Origin: Burkholderiaceae bacterium
GTDB lineage: Bacteria; Pseudomonadota; Gammaproteobacteria; Burkholderiales; Burkholderiaceae_C
Direction: 5' to 3'
DNA length: 64,000 nt
NCBI GenBank assembly: GCA_913776825.1
Contig: CAJYPV010000015.1
Location: 62,001 to 126,000, forward strand
Shown here: positions 38,548 to 48,348 of the stretch, piece after piece
Layout: each line of letters begins with the position of its first letter
How positions within the stretch are numbered: the stretch's first letter is position 1
Notes under the pieces: generated by a model
Database searches by the model: none
The model's input: the letters and a program-made list of their open reading frames with translations, nothing else
Told to the model about the DNA's origin: nothing
Position numbers and translations under genes: made by a program

Positions 38548-38688
38548 CAGAAACTCTCTTGGTCAGTGAAGGGAAGACAAAGCCGCACGCGTCGCGCGCG
38601 GCCCGACCGTACAGTGCAATTTTGAGCAGAATCGGCAATTCACATGCCCCCAGGGCCTTGGCGCCTCGGCTCGCGACCCGCTCGACCC

Positions 38689-38725
38689 GTGACCTGCCCC
38701 GTGACCTGCCTCTGTGACTTGCCCC
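38689..38725. repeat. Three tandem copies of a 12-bp unit upstream of the helicase gene
   Basis: GTGACCTGCCCC (38689-38700), GTGACCTGCCTCT (38701-38713) and GTGACTTGCCCC (38714-38725) lie head to tail in the 238-bp gap between the TspO-like and helicase genes. Their role is unknown. Confidence 0.7.
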
Positions 38726-38785
38726 CTGCTTCGGGCGATTGCTGACAGACACTGTGGGTTTGTACAGCCTATGATCCGGGTCGCC

Positions 38786-40927
38786 ATGACACCGATCAAC
38801 GATTCACCCGCACTCGCCGACCGACCTGACGCCGAGGCCGCCACAGGCCCGACGTCCGCCGGCGAGGCGGCCTTCGCCGATCTGAATCCGGAGCAGCGCG
38901 AGGCGGTGGAGCATGGGCTCGGGCCCCGCGATGCGGACGTCATTCCGCCGCACGGCCCGCTGCTGGTGATTGCCGGCGCTGGCTCGGGCAAGACCAAGAC
39001 CCTCGCCGCGCGGGTGGCTCGGCTGATTCAAGCCGGGGCCGATCCGCATCGGCTGCTGTTGTTGACGTTCTCGCGCCGTGCGGCGGGCGAAATGGAACGC
39101 CGCGCCGGCCGCATGCTGCATCGCGCCTGGGGACTGCGCAGCACCCAGGCGCCGCCGCGATTCCCCTGGGCCGGCACCTTCCATAGCGTGGGCGCACGGC
39201 TGCTGCGCGAATACGCCCCGGCCATCGGGCTGGACAGCCAGTTCACCATCCTCGACCGCGCCGATGCGGAAGACCTGATGGGCCTGCAACGTCAGGCGCT
39301 GGGCTTGGCGGAGACCACCGACCGGTTCCCGCTCAAGGGCACCTGTCTCAACATCTATTCGCGTGTGGTCAACAGCGAGGCCCGGCTGGACCAGGTGCTG
39401 CAGGAGCACTTCCCGTGGTGCTTCGCCGCGCACGATGCGCTCAAGCAGCTGTTCGCGGCCTATGTGCAGGCCAAGCAACAGCAGCATTTGCTCGATTACG
39501 ACGACCTGCTGCTCTACTGGGCCGAGATGATGAGCGATGACGGCATCGCCCAGGCGCTGCGGCAGCGCTTCGATCATGTGCTGGTCGATGAATACCAGGA
39601 CACGAATCGGCTGCAGGCCACCATCCTGCTGCGGCTCAAGCCGGACGGCGATCGGCTGACCGTGGTCGGCGACGATGCCCAGGCGATCTATTCCTTCCGC
39701 GCGGCCGAGGTCCGCAACATCCTGGACTTTCCGCAGCGCTTCTCGCCGCCCGCGCGGGTCATCACGCTGGCGCGCAACTACCGCTCCACCCAGCCGATCC
39801 TGGAGGCGTCCAACGCGGTCATCGCGCAAGCGCGGGAGCGGCACGACAAGCAACTGTGGTCCGACAAGCCGTCCAGCGAGCGCCCGCAACTGGTCACGGT
39901 GGAAGACGAGGCGCGCCAGGCCCAATGGGTGGCGGACCGCATCCTGCAGCGGCGTGAGGAAGGCCTGCGCCTGACGCGTCAGGCGGTGCTGTTCCGCACC
40001 GCGAGCCACAGCGCGCCGCTGGAACTGGAGCTGACCCGGCGAAACATTCCCTTCGTCAAATTCGGCGGCCTGAAATTCCTGGAAAGCAGCCATGTGAAGG
40101 ACGTGATGAGCGTGCTGCGCTGGGCCGACAACCCGCGGCATCGGCTGGCGGGATTCCGGGTGTCGCAGTTGCTGCCGGGCTTTGGACCGGCCAGCGCCCG
40201 CCGCCTGTTGGACGAGATGCAGGACGCGCCCTCGCCCCGCGCGGTCCTGGCGGCCTTCCAGCCACCGGGCGCGGCGCGTCTGGCCTGGGACCGCCTGCGC
40301 GACCTGATGACCGGCTTGATGGACGAGCCGGACTGGCCCGCCGAGCTCGAAGCGGTGGTGCAGTGGTACGCGCCGCATCTGGAGCGCCTGCAAGAGGACG
40401 CCGCGGTGCGGCTGGCCGATCTGGAGCAGATCGTGCGCATCGCGCAGGGCTACGGCAGCCGGGAGCGTTTTCTCACCGAGCTCACCCTGGATCCGCCGGA
40501 AGCCAGCAGCGACGAATCCGGCGTCCCGCTCAAAGATGAGGACTACCTGATCCTGTCAACCATCCATTCCGCCAAGGGCCAGGAATGGGAGGCCGTCTAT
40601 TTGCTGAACTGTGTCGACGGCTGTTTGCCCTCGGACCTCAGCACCGGCGCGCAGGCGCAGATCGAAGAAGAACGGCGGCTGCTGTATGTGGCCATGACCC
40701 GCGCCAAACAGCATCTGGCGGTGATGGTGCCGCAGCGCTTTTACGTGACGCAGCAGTCCCGCCATGGAGATCGGCATCTCTACGCCAGCGTGTCGCGCTT
40801 CCTGCCGGGCAAGGTCGCCCGGCATTTCGAGAAGCTGGGCCCGGCCAACGAGGTCCAGGCCCCGTTGCCGGAGCTGGTGAAGCCGGCGATGGACATCGCC
40901 GCGAAGCTGCGCAAGGCGTGGAATTAG
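38786..40927 (+). CDS. UvrD/Rep-type superfamily 1 ATP-dependent DNA helicase
   Basis: This 713-residue 3'-5' helicase has FADLNPEQREAVEHG, Walker A IAGAGSGKTKTL, motif Ia TFSRRAAGEME, motif II VLVDEYQDTN, motif III VVGDDAQAIYSFRAA, motif IV ARNYRSTQPIL, motif V IHSAKGQEWEAVYL and motif VI RRLLYVAMTRAKQHL. All SF1A motifs are intact, and length matches UvrD/Rep relatives. ATG at 38786 is preferred; ATG at 38771 is possible. It probably acts in DNA repair or replication restart. It is transcribed divergently from the TspO-like gene and converges with hslO. Confidence 0.93.
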   Translation: MTPINDSPALADRPDAEAATGPTSAGEAAFADLNPEQREAVEHGLGPRDADVIPPHGPLLVIAGAGSGKTKTLAARVARLIQAGADPHRLLLLTFSRRAAGEMERRAGRMLHRAWGLRSTQAPPRFPWAGTFHSVGARLLREYAPAIGLDSQFTILDRADAEDLMGLQRQALGLAETTDRFPLKGTCLNIYSRVVNSEARLDQVLQEHFPWCFAAHDALKQLFAAYVQAKQQQHLLDYDDLLLYWAEMMSDDGIAQALRQRFDHVLVDEYQDTNRLQATILLRLKPDGDRLTVVGDDAQAIYSFRAAEVRNILDFPQRFSPPARVITLARNYRSTQPILEASNAVIAQARERHDKQLWSDKPSSERPQLVTVEDEARQAQWVADRILQRREEGLRLTRQAVLFRTASHSAPLELELTRRNIPFVKFGGLKFLESSHVKDVMSVLRWADNPRHRLAGFRVSQLLPGFGPASARRLLDEMQDAPSPRAVLAAFQPPGAARLAWDRLRDLMTGLMDEPDWPAELEAVVQWYAPHLERLQEDAAVRLADLEQIVRIAQGYGSRERFLTELTLDPPEASSDESGVPLKDEDYLILSTIHSAKGQEWEAVYLLNCVDGCLPSDLSTGAQAQIEEERRLLYVAMTRAKQHLAVMVPQRFYVTQQSRHGDRHLYASVSRFLPGKVARHFEKLGPANEVQAPLPELVKPAMDIAAKLRKAWN

Positions 40928-40947
40928 GGGCGGCACCGCCCCCGCGC

Positions 40948-41904
40948 TTACTGCACGCTGGCGCTGCCCGGCGCCTGATTCTGCGGGTCGGTGAACAGCT
41001 CGCCGACATCCACCGCATCGAACATGTAGTGGTTGCCACAGAAGTCGCAGCCGATCTCCACACCACCCAGCTCAGCCAGGATCTCGTCCACTTCCGGACG
41101 GCCCAGGCCCAGCAGCATGCGGCCCACCCGCTCGCGCGAGCAGGTGCAGGCAAAGCGCGGCGTCTGCGGATCGAAGCGGCGCACCGTCTCTTCCCAGAAC
41201 AGGCGACGCAGGATCGTGTTGCTGTCCAGGGTCAGCAATTCCTCGGGGGTCAGGGTGGACGCCAGCATGCTGATGCGGTTGTAGGCGTCTTCCAGCTCTT
41301 CGCGGGCGATGCCGGAACTGGCGCCGGCCTCGAGGTTGCCCTCGCCTTCGATCGGCAGGCGCTGGATCAGCAGGCCGGCGGCGACCTGGTCATTGGCCGC
41401 GAGCACCAACGTGCTGTCCAGTTGCTCGGACTGGCGCATGTAGTGCTTGAGCACGTCGGACAGCTTTTCCAGCGGCTCGCCGTTCGGACCGCTCAGCGGC
41501 ACGATGCCTTGATACGGCTGCTGGCCGGGCATCTTGTCCTTGGGATCCAGCGTGATCGCGCAGCGGCCCTGACCTTGCTGGTTGAGCATCTGCTGCAGGG
41601 TGGCATCGTCCGCCACCTCGCCACGGGTCTTGGCGGTGGAGCGGAAGGTCAGGTCGGGCTGCACTTCCACCACGGCCAGCTTCAGCGGGCCATCGCCCAT
41701 CACCTGGAACACCAGCGCGCCATTGAACTTGATGTTGGCCTGCATCAGCGCGCCGGCGGCGGTCATCTGGCCCAGCAGGTCGCGCACCGGCACCGGCAGC
41801 GGCTCCTTGCGACGGCGCAGCAACTCTTGCCAGCTGTCGTCCAGGCGCACCAGCATGCCGCGCACCGGCAGGCCTTCGAACAGGAACTTGTGCAGTTCGC
41901 TCAT
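40948..41904 (-). CDS. hslO: Redox-regulated chaperone Hsp33
   Basis: This 318-residue cytoplasmic holdase is activated by oxidation. It starts with MSELHKFLFEGLPVRGMLVRL, and the C-terminal zinc motif is complete: C-x-C in FACTCSRERVGRML and C-x-x-C in IGCDFCGNHYMFD. The conserved GIVPLSG substrate-binding region is present. ATG at 41904 starts the Hsp33 fold; the longer frame runs into the neighbouring gene. It lies downstream of the gamma-carbonic anhydrase on the same strand. Confidence 0.95.
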   Translation of the reverse strand: MSELHKFLFEGLPVRGMLVRLDDSWQELLRRRKEPLPVPVRDLLGQMTAAGALMQANIKFNGALVFQVMGDGPLKLAVVEVQPDLTFRSTAKTRGEVADDATLQQMLNQQGQGRCAITLDPKDKMPGQQPYQGIVPLSGPNGEPLEKLSDVLKHYMRQSEQLDSTLVLAANDQVAAGLLIQRLPIEGEGNLEAGASSGIAREELEDAYNRISMLASTLTPEELLTLDSNTILRRLFWEETVRRFDPQTPRFACTCSRERVGRMLLGLGRPEVDEILAELGGVEIGCDFCGNHYMFDAVDVGELFTDPQNQAPGSASVQ

Positions 41905-42058
41905 GGGAATCGGTCTTTCAAACGTCGAAATCAGTGGAGGCGCTCGACCTGCCACGAAGGCGTCCCAGATCGGGACGAACGGGCCGAATACAAGCGCCGC
42001 AAGCGCCACACGCGCCCGGCGATCCGCGCGGATGCCCATCGCGCGCCCGCGCGGCCGG

Positions 42059-42583
42059 TCAATCGATGCGCACCAGCTCCTGCGCATAGCGCTGGCCGTT
42101 GCGCACGTAATGCGCGGCGCTCATCGCCAGGCCCTGGATCTGCTCCGGGGTGAGCTCGCGCACCACTTTGGCGGGCGAGCCCATGATCAGGCTGCCGTCC
42201 GGGAACACCTTGCCCTCGGTCACCAGCGAGCCGGCGCCGACCAGGCAGTTCCGGCCGATCCGCGCGCCATTGAGCACGACCGCGCCGATGCCGATCAACG
42301 AGTGATCGCCCACGGTGCAGCCATGCAGCATGACCTGATGGCCGACGGTGACATGCTCGCCCAGCGTCAGCGGCATGCCGGCATCCGCGTGCAGCACGCT
42401 GCCGTCCTGGATGTTGCTGCCGGCGCCGATGGTGAGGTGCTCGCTGTCGCCGCGCAGCACGGCGTTGAACCAGATGCTGACATCGGCCTGCAAGGTCACG
42501 CGTCCGATGACCTGGGCGCTGTCGGCGACCCACACGCCTTCGGCGAGTTCCGGCGTGTGCTCGCCCAATCGATAGACCGCCAT
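42059..42583 (-). CDS. Gamma-carbonic anhydrase family protein (YrdA/PaaY-like)
   Basis: This 174-residue left-handed beta-helix protein has hexapeptide repeats. Zinc-ligand histidines are visible in SVLHADAG and [37 protein letters not shown] is the family signature. The ATG is preceded by GGGAGAG; upstream in-frame codons are unsupported. YrdA-type members bind zinc, but many lack measurable carbonic anhydrase activity. It lies 154 bp upstream of hslO. Confidence 0.92.
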   Translation of the reverse strand: MAVYRLGEHTPELAEGVWVADSAQVIGRVTLQADVSIWFNAVLRGDSEHLTIGAGSNIQDGSVLHADAGMPLTLGEHVTVGHQVMLHGCTVGDHSLIGIGAVVLNGARIGRNCLVGAGSLVTEGKVFPDGSLIMGSPAKVVRELTPEQIQGLAMSAAHYVRNGQRYAQELVRID

Positions 42584-42660
42584 GGTGGTGCTCTCCCGGG
42601 TTGACCGGCGATGGCCGGTGGCCGCCGGGTGGCGCCGGCGCAAAAGGGATAATTCTACGA

Positions 42661-43455
42661 ATGGAACTCAGAACCCGCGCGCTGCAGGTCCTTCTGATTG
42701 CGGACCCCGCCACCAAGGCGCTCGCGGCCCGCGCATTGCAGGAGGCCCTGAGCGATCCCAACACCGCTTCGCTGGACACCGCCGCCCGGCTGCACACCGA
42801 CGCCCCGCTTCCAGGCCGCCCCGACCGACCGCGGCTGATGCCCGCCCTGCAGGTCGGGTCGCGCTCGCCCTTCACCGTCGAGGGCCGCGCCGCGTTGCTG
42901 CATGCGATCGCGCACATCGAGTTCAACGCGATCAACCTGGCGCTGGATGCCGTCTGGCGCTTCCCCGACATGCCGCGCGCCTTCTATCTGGACTGGCTGA
43001 AGGTCGCCGCCGAAGAGGCCTTCCATTTCACGCTGCTGTCCGAGCACCTGGCCACGCTGGGCCGCTCCTATGGCGACTTCGATGCACACGACGGCCTGTG
43101 GGCAATGGCCCGCCGCACCGACGGCGATGTGCTGGCCCGCATGGCGCTGGTGCCGCGCACGCTGGAAGCCCGCGGCCTGGACGCGACGCCACCGCTGCAG
43201 GCCAAGTTCGCCAAGGCCGGCGATGCCCGTGCCGTGGAGATCCTGGACATCATCCTGCGCGACGAGGTCGGCCATGTCCGCATCGGCAATCACTGGTACC
43301 GACATCTGTGCCGTGAGCGGGGACTGGATCCGGTCGCTCTCTATCCGCAGCTGGTCGCGCAGTACCAGGCGCCGCGTCTGCGGCCCCCGTTCAATTTGGC
43401 CGCCCGCACCGATGCGGGCTTCAGCGACGAGGAACTCGCCTACCTCAACGAATGA
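42661..43455 (+). CDS. DUF455 ferritin-like domain protein
   Basis: This 264-residue protein has a four-helix ferritin-like fold. Metal-ligand motifs E-x-x-H appear in [30 protein letters not shown] and [17 protein letters not shown], which are the DUF455 signature. It may be a di-metal oxygenase or related enzyme; no specific reaction is established. The ATG at 42661 starts conserved sequence ([11 protein letters not shown]); the upstream extension overlaps the leader of the divergent carbonic anhydrase gene. Confidence 0.9.
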   Translation: MELRTRALQVLLIADPATKALAARALQEALSDPNTASLDTAARLHTDAPLPGRPDRPRLMPALQVGSRSPFTVEGRAALLHAIAHIEFNAINLALDAVWRFPDMPRAFYLDWLKVAAEEAFHFTLLSEHLATLGRSYGDFDAHDGLWAMARRTDGDVLARMALVPRTLEARGLDATPPLQAKFAKAGDARAVEILDIILRDEVGHVRIGNHWYRHLCRERGLDPVALYPQLVAQYQAPRLRPPFNLAARTDAGFSDEELAYLNE

Positions 43456-43575
43456 ACGTCGCACGGCCGCGCGCTCGTCCAGCGACCTGACGCGCCGACG
43501 CGATGACCGTCCCTCTCTCCTCCTCTGCCTGCCGGCCTGATCGGGCCCGGCAGTGATCCGATCCGAAAGCGTTTC

Positions 43576-44481
43576 ATGACCCGTATCCAAGCCAACCTGT
43601 TGCTCACGCTGATCGCGATGATCTGGGGCTCGGCCTTTGTCGCGCAGGCGCATGGCATGGAGGCCATCGGTCCGATGATGTTCACCGGCGTGCGCTTCCT
43701 GATCGGCGCGCTGGTGGTGCTGCCCTTGATCCTGCGCGAACGGCGCGCGGCGCGGCAATCGCCGGCCTCGCGTCCGCTGACGCGCGCAGACGCGTTCAAG
43801 ATCATGGGCCTGGGCTTGTTGCTGACGCTGGGCGCCGCGCTGCAGCAGATCGGCATCCAGTTCACCACCGTCACCAATGCCGGCTTCCTCACCGCGTTGT
43901 ATGTGCCGCTGGTGCCGCTGCTCGGCTGGGTGCTGCTGCGGCACTGGCCGCACTGGTCAGTCTGGCCCGGCGCGGCGGCGTGCCTGGTCGGCGCGTTTCT
44001 GCTGTCGGGCGCGCATGAGCTGCGGGTCGGTCTGGGCGACGCCTGGGTGATCGCCTCGGCCCTGCCCTGGGCGGTGCATGTGCTGCTGGTCGGCCAGGTG
44101 GCGGACCGGATGAATTCGCCGTTCCTGGTCGCGGGCGGCCAGTTCCTCTTCTGCGGCGTGGTGGCGTTGGTCTGGGCGCTCTGCCTCGAGCCCTGGAGCT
44201 GGGACGGCATCCGCGCGGCCGCCGGACCGCTGCTCTACACCGGCGTGCTGTCGGTCGGCGTGGCGTTCACCGGTCAGGTCGTGGCGCAGCGTTATGCGCA
44301 TGCGGCGGATGCGGCCATCATCCTGTCGTCCGAGACCCTCTTCGCGGCGGTCTTCGGCTACGTGCTGATGGGCGACCGACTGAATGCCGCCGGGCTCGTC
44401 GGCTGCGCGCTGATCCTGGGGGCGATGCTGTTGATCCAGTTGCTGCCGATGTTGCGGGTGCTGCGCGCCCGCGCGGCGTGA
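43576..44481 (+). CDS. EamA/DMT family transporter
   Basis: This 301-residue inner-membrane protein has ten predicted membrane segments in two EamA repeats. LTLIAMIWGSAFVAQAHGME is the first-repeat start, and FTTVTNAGFLTALYVPLVPLLGW is a conserved inner segment. DMT proteins export amino acids or other metabolites; the substrate is unknown. It is monocistronic and converges with the Lrp regulator. Confidence 0.9.
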   Translation: MTRIQANLLLTLIAMIWGSAFVAQAHGMEAIGPMMFTGVRFLIGALVVLPLILRERRAARQSPASRPLTRADAFKIMGLGLLLTLGAALQQIGIQFTTVTNAGFLTALYVPLVPLLGWVLLRHWPHWSVWPGAAACLVGAFLLSGAHELRVGLGDAWVIASALPWAVHVLLVGQVADRMNSPFLVAGGQFLFCGVVALVWALCLEPWSWDGIRAAAGPLLYTGVLSVGVAFTGQVVAQRYAHAADAAIILSSETLFAAVFGYVLMGDRLNAAGLVGCALILGAMLLIQLLPMLRVLRARAA

Positions 44482-44557
44482 GCGCGCGACCCACCGAGAT
44501 CGCCGCCCACTGAGGCGGCCCGATGGGCGGCAGTGCATGACGCCTGCCCCTGCGCGC

Positions 44558-45034
44558 TCAATCCCCCAACGGAAACGCCGTCGTCCGCTTCACCGTCCGC
44601 AGCACCAGCATCGAATTGGCGCGCGCCACGCCGGGCAGTTGCATCAGCACCTGCGTGTGCAGCCGTTCCAGATCCTCGGCATCCCGGTAAGCGAAGCGCA
44701 GCAGGTAGTCGTTGCTGCCGGCGACGTAGAAGCAATCGAGGATGTCCGGCGCGTCCTTGACCGCCTGCTCGAACTCGGCGAGCGCGGCCGGCGTCATCCG
44801 CTCCACATTGATGATGGTGTAGCTGATGCCCGGCTTGCCGATCGCCTTGGGGTTGAGCAACGCCACCACGCGGTCGATCACCCCGCTGTCCTGCAACCGG
44901 TTCACCCGTCGCAGACAGGCCGACGGCGACAGGTGCACCCGCTGCGCCAAGGCCTGGTTGGACAGCCGGGCATCCGCTTGAAGAGCCTCCAGAATGGCCC
45001 GATCGATCGCATCCAGTTTCACGTCTGAAGTCAT
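44558..45034 (-). CDS. Lrp/AsnC family transcriptional regulator
   Basis: This 158-residue protein has an N-terminal helix-turn-helix (LDAIDRAILEALQADARLSN, then RVHLSPSACLRRVNRL) and a C-terminal RAM effector domain (FYVAGSNDYLLRFAYRDAEDL). ATG at 45034 starts the fold; ATG at 45043 is also possible. It is divergent from the transaminase gene, with 142 bp between starts, and probably regulates it in response to an amino acid. Confidence 0.93.
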   Translation of the reverse strand: MTSDVKLDAIDRAILEALQADARLSNQALAQRVHLSPSACLRRVNRLQDSGVIDRVVALLNPKAIGKPGISYTIINVERMTPAALAEFEQAVKDAPDILDCFYVAGSNDYLLRFAYRDAEDLERLHTQVLMQLPGVARANSMLVLRTVKRTTAFPLGD

Positions 45035-45176
45035 GCGCCGCATTTTGTGCGAATCGGTCGCCTCTTCATCGCAGGAAATTGCGTGCATTCGGGTTTTCCC
45101 ATGCTCGGAACGCTGACCGATTGCGCGCCAGCTTGCCTAGACTTTCAGCCTTCGTCGCCCCACCTGGACCACGCTC

Positions 45177-46493
45177 ATGAGCCACGCCGATCTCGACATG
45201 GACGCCTACTGGATGCCGTTCACCGCGAACCGCCAGTTCAAGCAATCCCCTCGCCTCCTGACTCGTGCAGACGGCATGTACTTCACCGACGATCACGGCC
45301 GTCAGGTGCTCGACGGCATCGCCGGTCTGTGGTGCGTGAATGCCGGACATAACCGGCCGCGCATCGTCCAGGCGATTCAGGAACAGGCGGCGGAGCTGGA
45401 CTTCGCGCCGCCGTTCCAGATGGGCCATCCGAAGGCCTTCGAACTGGCCTCGCGCCTGGCCGCGCTGGCGCCGGAGGGCATGAACAAGGTGTTCTTCACC
45501 AACTCCGGCTCGGAGTCGGTGGAGACCGCGCTGAAGATGGCGCTCGCCTATCACCGCGTCCGCGGCGAGGGCCAGCGCACCCGCTTGATCGGACGCGAGC
45601 GCGGCTATCACGGCGTGAATTTCGGCGGTTTGTCGGTGGGCGGCATGGTGGCCAACCGCAAGATGTTCGGGTCCTTGCTGGCGGGCGTCGACCATCTGCG
45701 TCACACCCATGATCTGGCCCGCAATGCGTTCAGCGTCGGCCAACCGGCCCACGGCGCGGAACTGGCGGACGACCTGGAGCGGCTGGTCGCGCTGCATGAT
45801 GCGTCGACGATTGCCGCGGTGATCGTGGAGCCGGTGGCCGGCTCGTCGGGCGTGCTGATCCCGCCGCAAGGCTATCTGCAGCGCCTGCGCGAGATCTGCG
45901 ACCGTCACGGCATCCTGCTGATCTTCGACGAGGTCATCACCGGATTCGGCCGCACCGGTCAGCCCTTCGGCGCGCAGACCTTCGGCGTGACGCCCGACCT
46001 GATGACGGTGGCCAAGGGCCTGACCAACGGCTGCGTGCCGATGGGCGCGGTGATCGCGAAACAGCAGATCCACGACACCTTCATGCAAGGGCCCGACCAT
46101 CTGATCGAGTTCTTCCACGGCTACACCTACTCCGGCCATCCGCTGGCCTGCGCCGCCGGCCTGGCGACGCTGGACACCTATGCGGAAGACGGCCTGCTGA
46201 CCCGCGCCAGCGAGCTGCAAGGCTATTTCGCCGAACAGCTGCACGCCCTGCGCGGCGAGCCGCATGTCATCGATGTGCGCAATCTGGGCCTGGTCGGCGG
46301 CGTGGAGCTGACACCGCGCGCGGGCCAGCCGACCAAACGCGCCTTCGACACCTTCCTCGACTGCTGGCAGCAAGGCGTGTTGATCCGCACCACGGGCGAC
46401 ATCCTTGCCCTCTCGCCCCCGCTGATTGCCGACCGCGAGCACCTGGACCGGATGATCGACGCCATCCGCACGGCGCTGCGCCGCGTGGCCTGA
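45177..46493 (+). CDS. Class III omega-amino-acid:pyruvate transaminase (beta-alanine transaminase-like)
   Basis: This 438-residue PLP enzyme begins MDAYWMPFTANRQFKQSPR, the start typical of beta-alanine:pyruvate aminotransferases. FFTNSGSESVETALKMA binds the cofactor phosphate, GYHGVNFGGLSVGG stacks the ring, LIFDEVITGFGRTG holds the Asp, and Lys280 in TVAKGLTNGCVPMG forms the Schiff base. It would convert beta-alanine and pyruvate to malonate semialdehyde and L-alanine. The divergent Lrp regulator supports amino-acid-responsive control. Confidence 0.93.
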   Translation: MSHADLDMDAYWMPFTANRQFKQSPRLLTRADGMYFTDDHGRQVLDGIAGLWCVNAGHNRPRIVQAIQEQAAELDFAPPFQMGHPKAFELASRLAALAPEGMNKVFFTNSGSESVETALKMALAYHRVRGEGQRTRLIGRERGYHGVNFGGLSVGGMVANRKMFGSLLAGVDHLRHTHDLARNAFSVGQPAHGAELADDLERLVALHDASTIAAVIVEPVAGSSGVLIPPQGYLQRLREICDRHGILLIFDEVITGFGRTGQPFGAQTFGVTPDLMTVAKGLTNGCVPMGAVIAKQQIHDTFMQGPDHLIEFFHGYTYSGHPLACAAGLATLDTYAEDGLLTRASELQGYFAEQLHALRGEPHVIDVRNLGLVGGVELTPRAGQPTKRAFDTFLDCWQQGVLIRTTGDILALSPPLIADREHLDRMIDAIRTALRRVA

Positions 46494-46543
46494 TCGGGGA
46501 CGTGTCGCCGATGACTCGATGCCGGCGGGTGGCGCTCAGCGTC

Positions 46544-47044
46544 TCACTCGGCGGCTCGACGAAGCTCCTTGCGGACCACGAGCTTCAAGCCAGACCAGAC
46601 CTCGGTGACGGCGCAGACCTTCACATCCACCCAGCCCAGCGGCAGGCAGTCGCTGCGGATGATGTCGCCCGTCACGGTGGTCGGCACTTGCGCTGCCTGT
46701 TTCGGCCAGGAGATCCACAGGCCGACGTCGTCGCGGAGTTGGGTGCGCAGGGACCGCAACTGGCGGACCAGGTCGGTGCGTTCAACGACGAAGACATGCG
46801 CGAGGTCCACTCGCTCGCTGGGCTGTCGCACGCGGACGACGTCGGGCGGCAGCGGGGCGATCCAATCGTCGTAGCCGTCGGGCGCATGCCAGGTCCACAG
46901 CACGTGGCCCGGCCGAATGCCCAGCTTGCGCGCCAGCGGCGTGCCGGAATAGCCCACCGGACGACCGACCTCAGTGCCGGCCGCGGGCGCGGCTCGGGTC
47001 GGGCGATCGGACTCCGGATGTCGAGCATCGGTTGATCGAGCCAT
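46544..47044 (-). CDS. DUF3052 family protein
   Basis: This 166-residue protein contains GYSGTPLARKLGIRPGHVLW, LWISWPKQAAQVPTTVTGDI and LGWVDVKVCAVTEVWSGLKL, which match DUF3052 proteins of unknown function. The first 35 residues are polar and poorly conserved. ATG at 47044 has AGGAGG at 6 bases spacing, better than ATG at 47050, which abuts the site. It is convergent with the transaminase gene and divergent from the DMT transporter. Confidence 0.88.
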   Translation of the reverse strand: MARSTDARHPESDRPTRAAPAAGTEVGRPVGYSGTPLARKLGIRPGHVLWTWHAPDGYDDWIAPLPPDVVRVRQPSERVDLAHVFVVERTDLVRQLRSLRTQLRDDVGLWISWPKQAAQVPTTVTGDIIRSDCLPLGWVDVKVCAVTEVWSGLKLVVRKELRRAAE

Positions 47045-47200
47045 GGCCATCCTCCTGCCGCCGTCGCGGCGCAAACCCACCGCCTTTGAGCGTCGGACGT
47101 GTCAGGTTCTAGCCCAACCCCAGCACCCGTGCGATCTCGCTAACCCTGACGCGTCCCGAATCGCGGTGGCGGGCGTTGGCTCGGGCATCATCCGCGCACC

Positions 47201-48208
47201 ATGCAGCCTTCTTCGAATGCGACCACGCCCGTGACCGGCACCTCCGCTCCGACCTCGCCCGTTGCCGCGTCCACGGCCGCATCTTCGGTGTCGTCCATCA
47301 GCGGCACGGGGTTGGGGATCGCCCCCTCCACGACGCCCTGGCTGGCTTATGCCTGCCTCGCCGGCAGCACCAGCCTGATCGGCAGTTATGTCGGCCTGTC
47401 CAAATTGCTGGTGCTGGTGTTTCCGGTGTTCCTGCTGGCCTGGCTGCGCTTCGGCATCGCGGCGGTGGTGATGCTGCCGTGGCTGCGTCGCACGCCGACG
47501 GATGCGAGGCTCTCGCCGCGCACCCGGGCGCTGGTGTTCCTGGAATCCTTCGTCGGCAACTTCCTGTTCTCGATCTGCCTGCTGTATGGGCTGAAACAAA
47601 GCTCCGCGGTGGTGGCGGGCGTGATCATGGCGGGCATTCCGGCGGCGGTGGCGCTGCTGAGTCGCCTGTTCCTGCGCGAGCAGATCGCGCCGCGCACGCT
47701 GGCCGGCATTGCGCTGGCGGTGGCGGGCATCGCGATGGTGGCGCTCAGCCGCCACGATGCGAGCCAGCAGAGCGGCTGGGGCGCGCTGCTGCTGCTGGCC
47801 GCCGTGTTCTGCGAGGCCGGCTATGTGGTGATCGGCAAGCGGCTGACGCAAGACCTGTCCCCCAAGCGGATCAGCGCCCTCATCAATCTCTGGGGCCTGG
47901 TGCTGGTGACGCCGTTGGGACTGTGGCAGGCCTGGAATTTCGATTTCAGCGTGGTGCGCGCGCCGCATTGGGGTCTGCTGACCTTCTATGCGGTGGCAGC
48001 CAGCATGGTGACGGTGTGGCTGTGGATGAAAGGGCTGCGTCACATCCCGGCCGCCAAGGCGGGCGTCTTCATGGTGTTCCTGCCGGTGGCCACCGCGCTG
48101 GTCGGCCTGCTGTTCCTGGGCGAGCAGCTCACCGGCATCCAGATGCTGGCCTATGGCCTGGCGCTGGGCGGCGTGATGTTGGCGACCTGGCCCAACCGTG
48201 GTCTATGA
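47201..48208 (+). CDS. DMT/EamA family transporter
   Basis: This 335-residue membrane protein has a Ser/Thr-rich N-terminal tail of about 45 residues before ten predicted membrane segments. ESFVGNFLFSICLLYGLKQSSAVVAG and IPAAKAGVFMVFLPVATALVGLLFLGE are EamA-repeat signatures. The substrate is unknown. No strong ribosome site precedes the ATG, so a start nearer the first membrane segment cannot be excluded. Confidence 0.88.
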   Translation: MQPSSNATTPVTGTSAPTSPVAASTAASSVSSISGTGLGIAPSTTPWLAYACLAGSTSLIGSYVGLSKLLVLVFPVFLLAWLRFGIAAVVMLPWLRRTPTDARLSPRTRALVFLESFVGNFLFSICLLYGLKQSSAVVAGVIMAGIPAAVALLSRLFLREQIAPRTLAGIALAVAGIAMVALSRHDASQQSGWGALLLLAAVFCEAGYVVIGKRLTQDLSPKRISALINLWGLVLVTPLGLWQAWNFDFSVVRAPHWGLLTFYAVAASMVTVWLWMKGLRHIPAAKAGVFMVFLPVATALVGLLFLGEQLTGIQMLAYGLALGGVMLATWPNRGL

Positions 48209-48269
48209 CCGGTCCATAAAAAACCATGGGGAAAACCGCCGAAATCGAAGGTTAAGCGGTTAAAGCGCG

Positions 48270-48284
48270 GGTAGTTTTACTACC
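48270..48284. promoter_or_regulatory. Palindrome upstream of the PIG-L deacetylase gene
   Basis: GGTAGT-TTT-ACTACC is a perfect 6-bp inverted repeat 65-79 bp upstream of the start codon. Just before it, GGTTAAgc is followed by a second GGTTAA (48250-48264). The AT-rich context (48209-48300) fits a promoter with an operator, but the regulator is unknown. Confidence 0.4.
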
Positions 48285-48348
48285 AATGCCATACCATTTC
48301 AGGATCCGCCGCGCTGACAACCAGCGCCGCCGCACCTGACGCTGCCTG

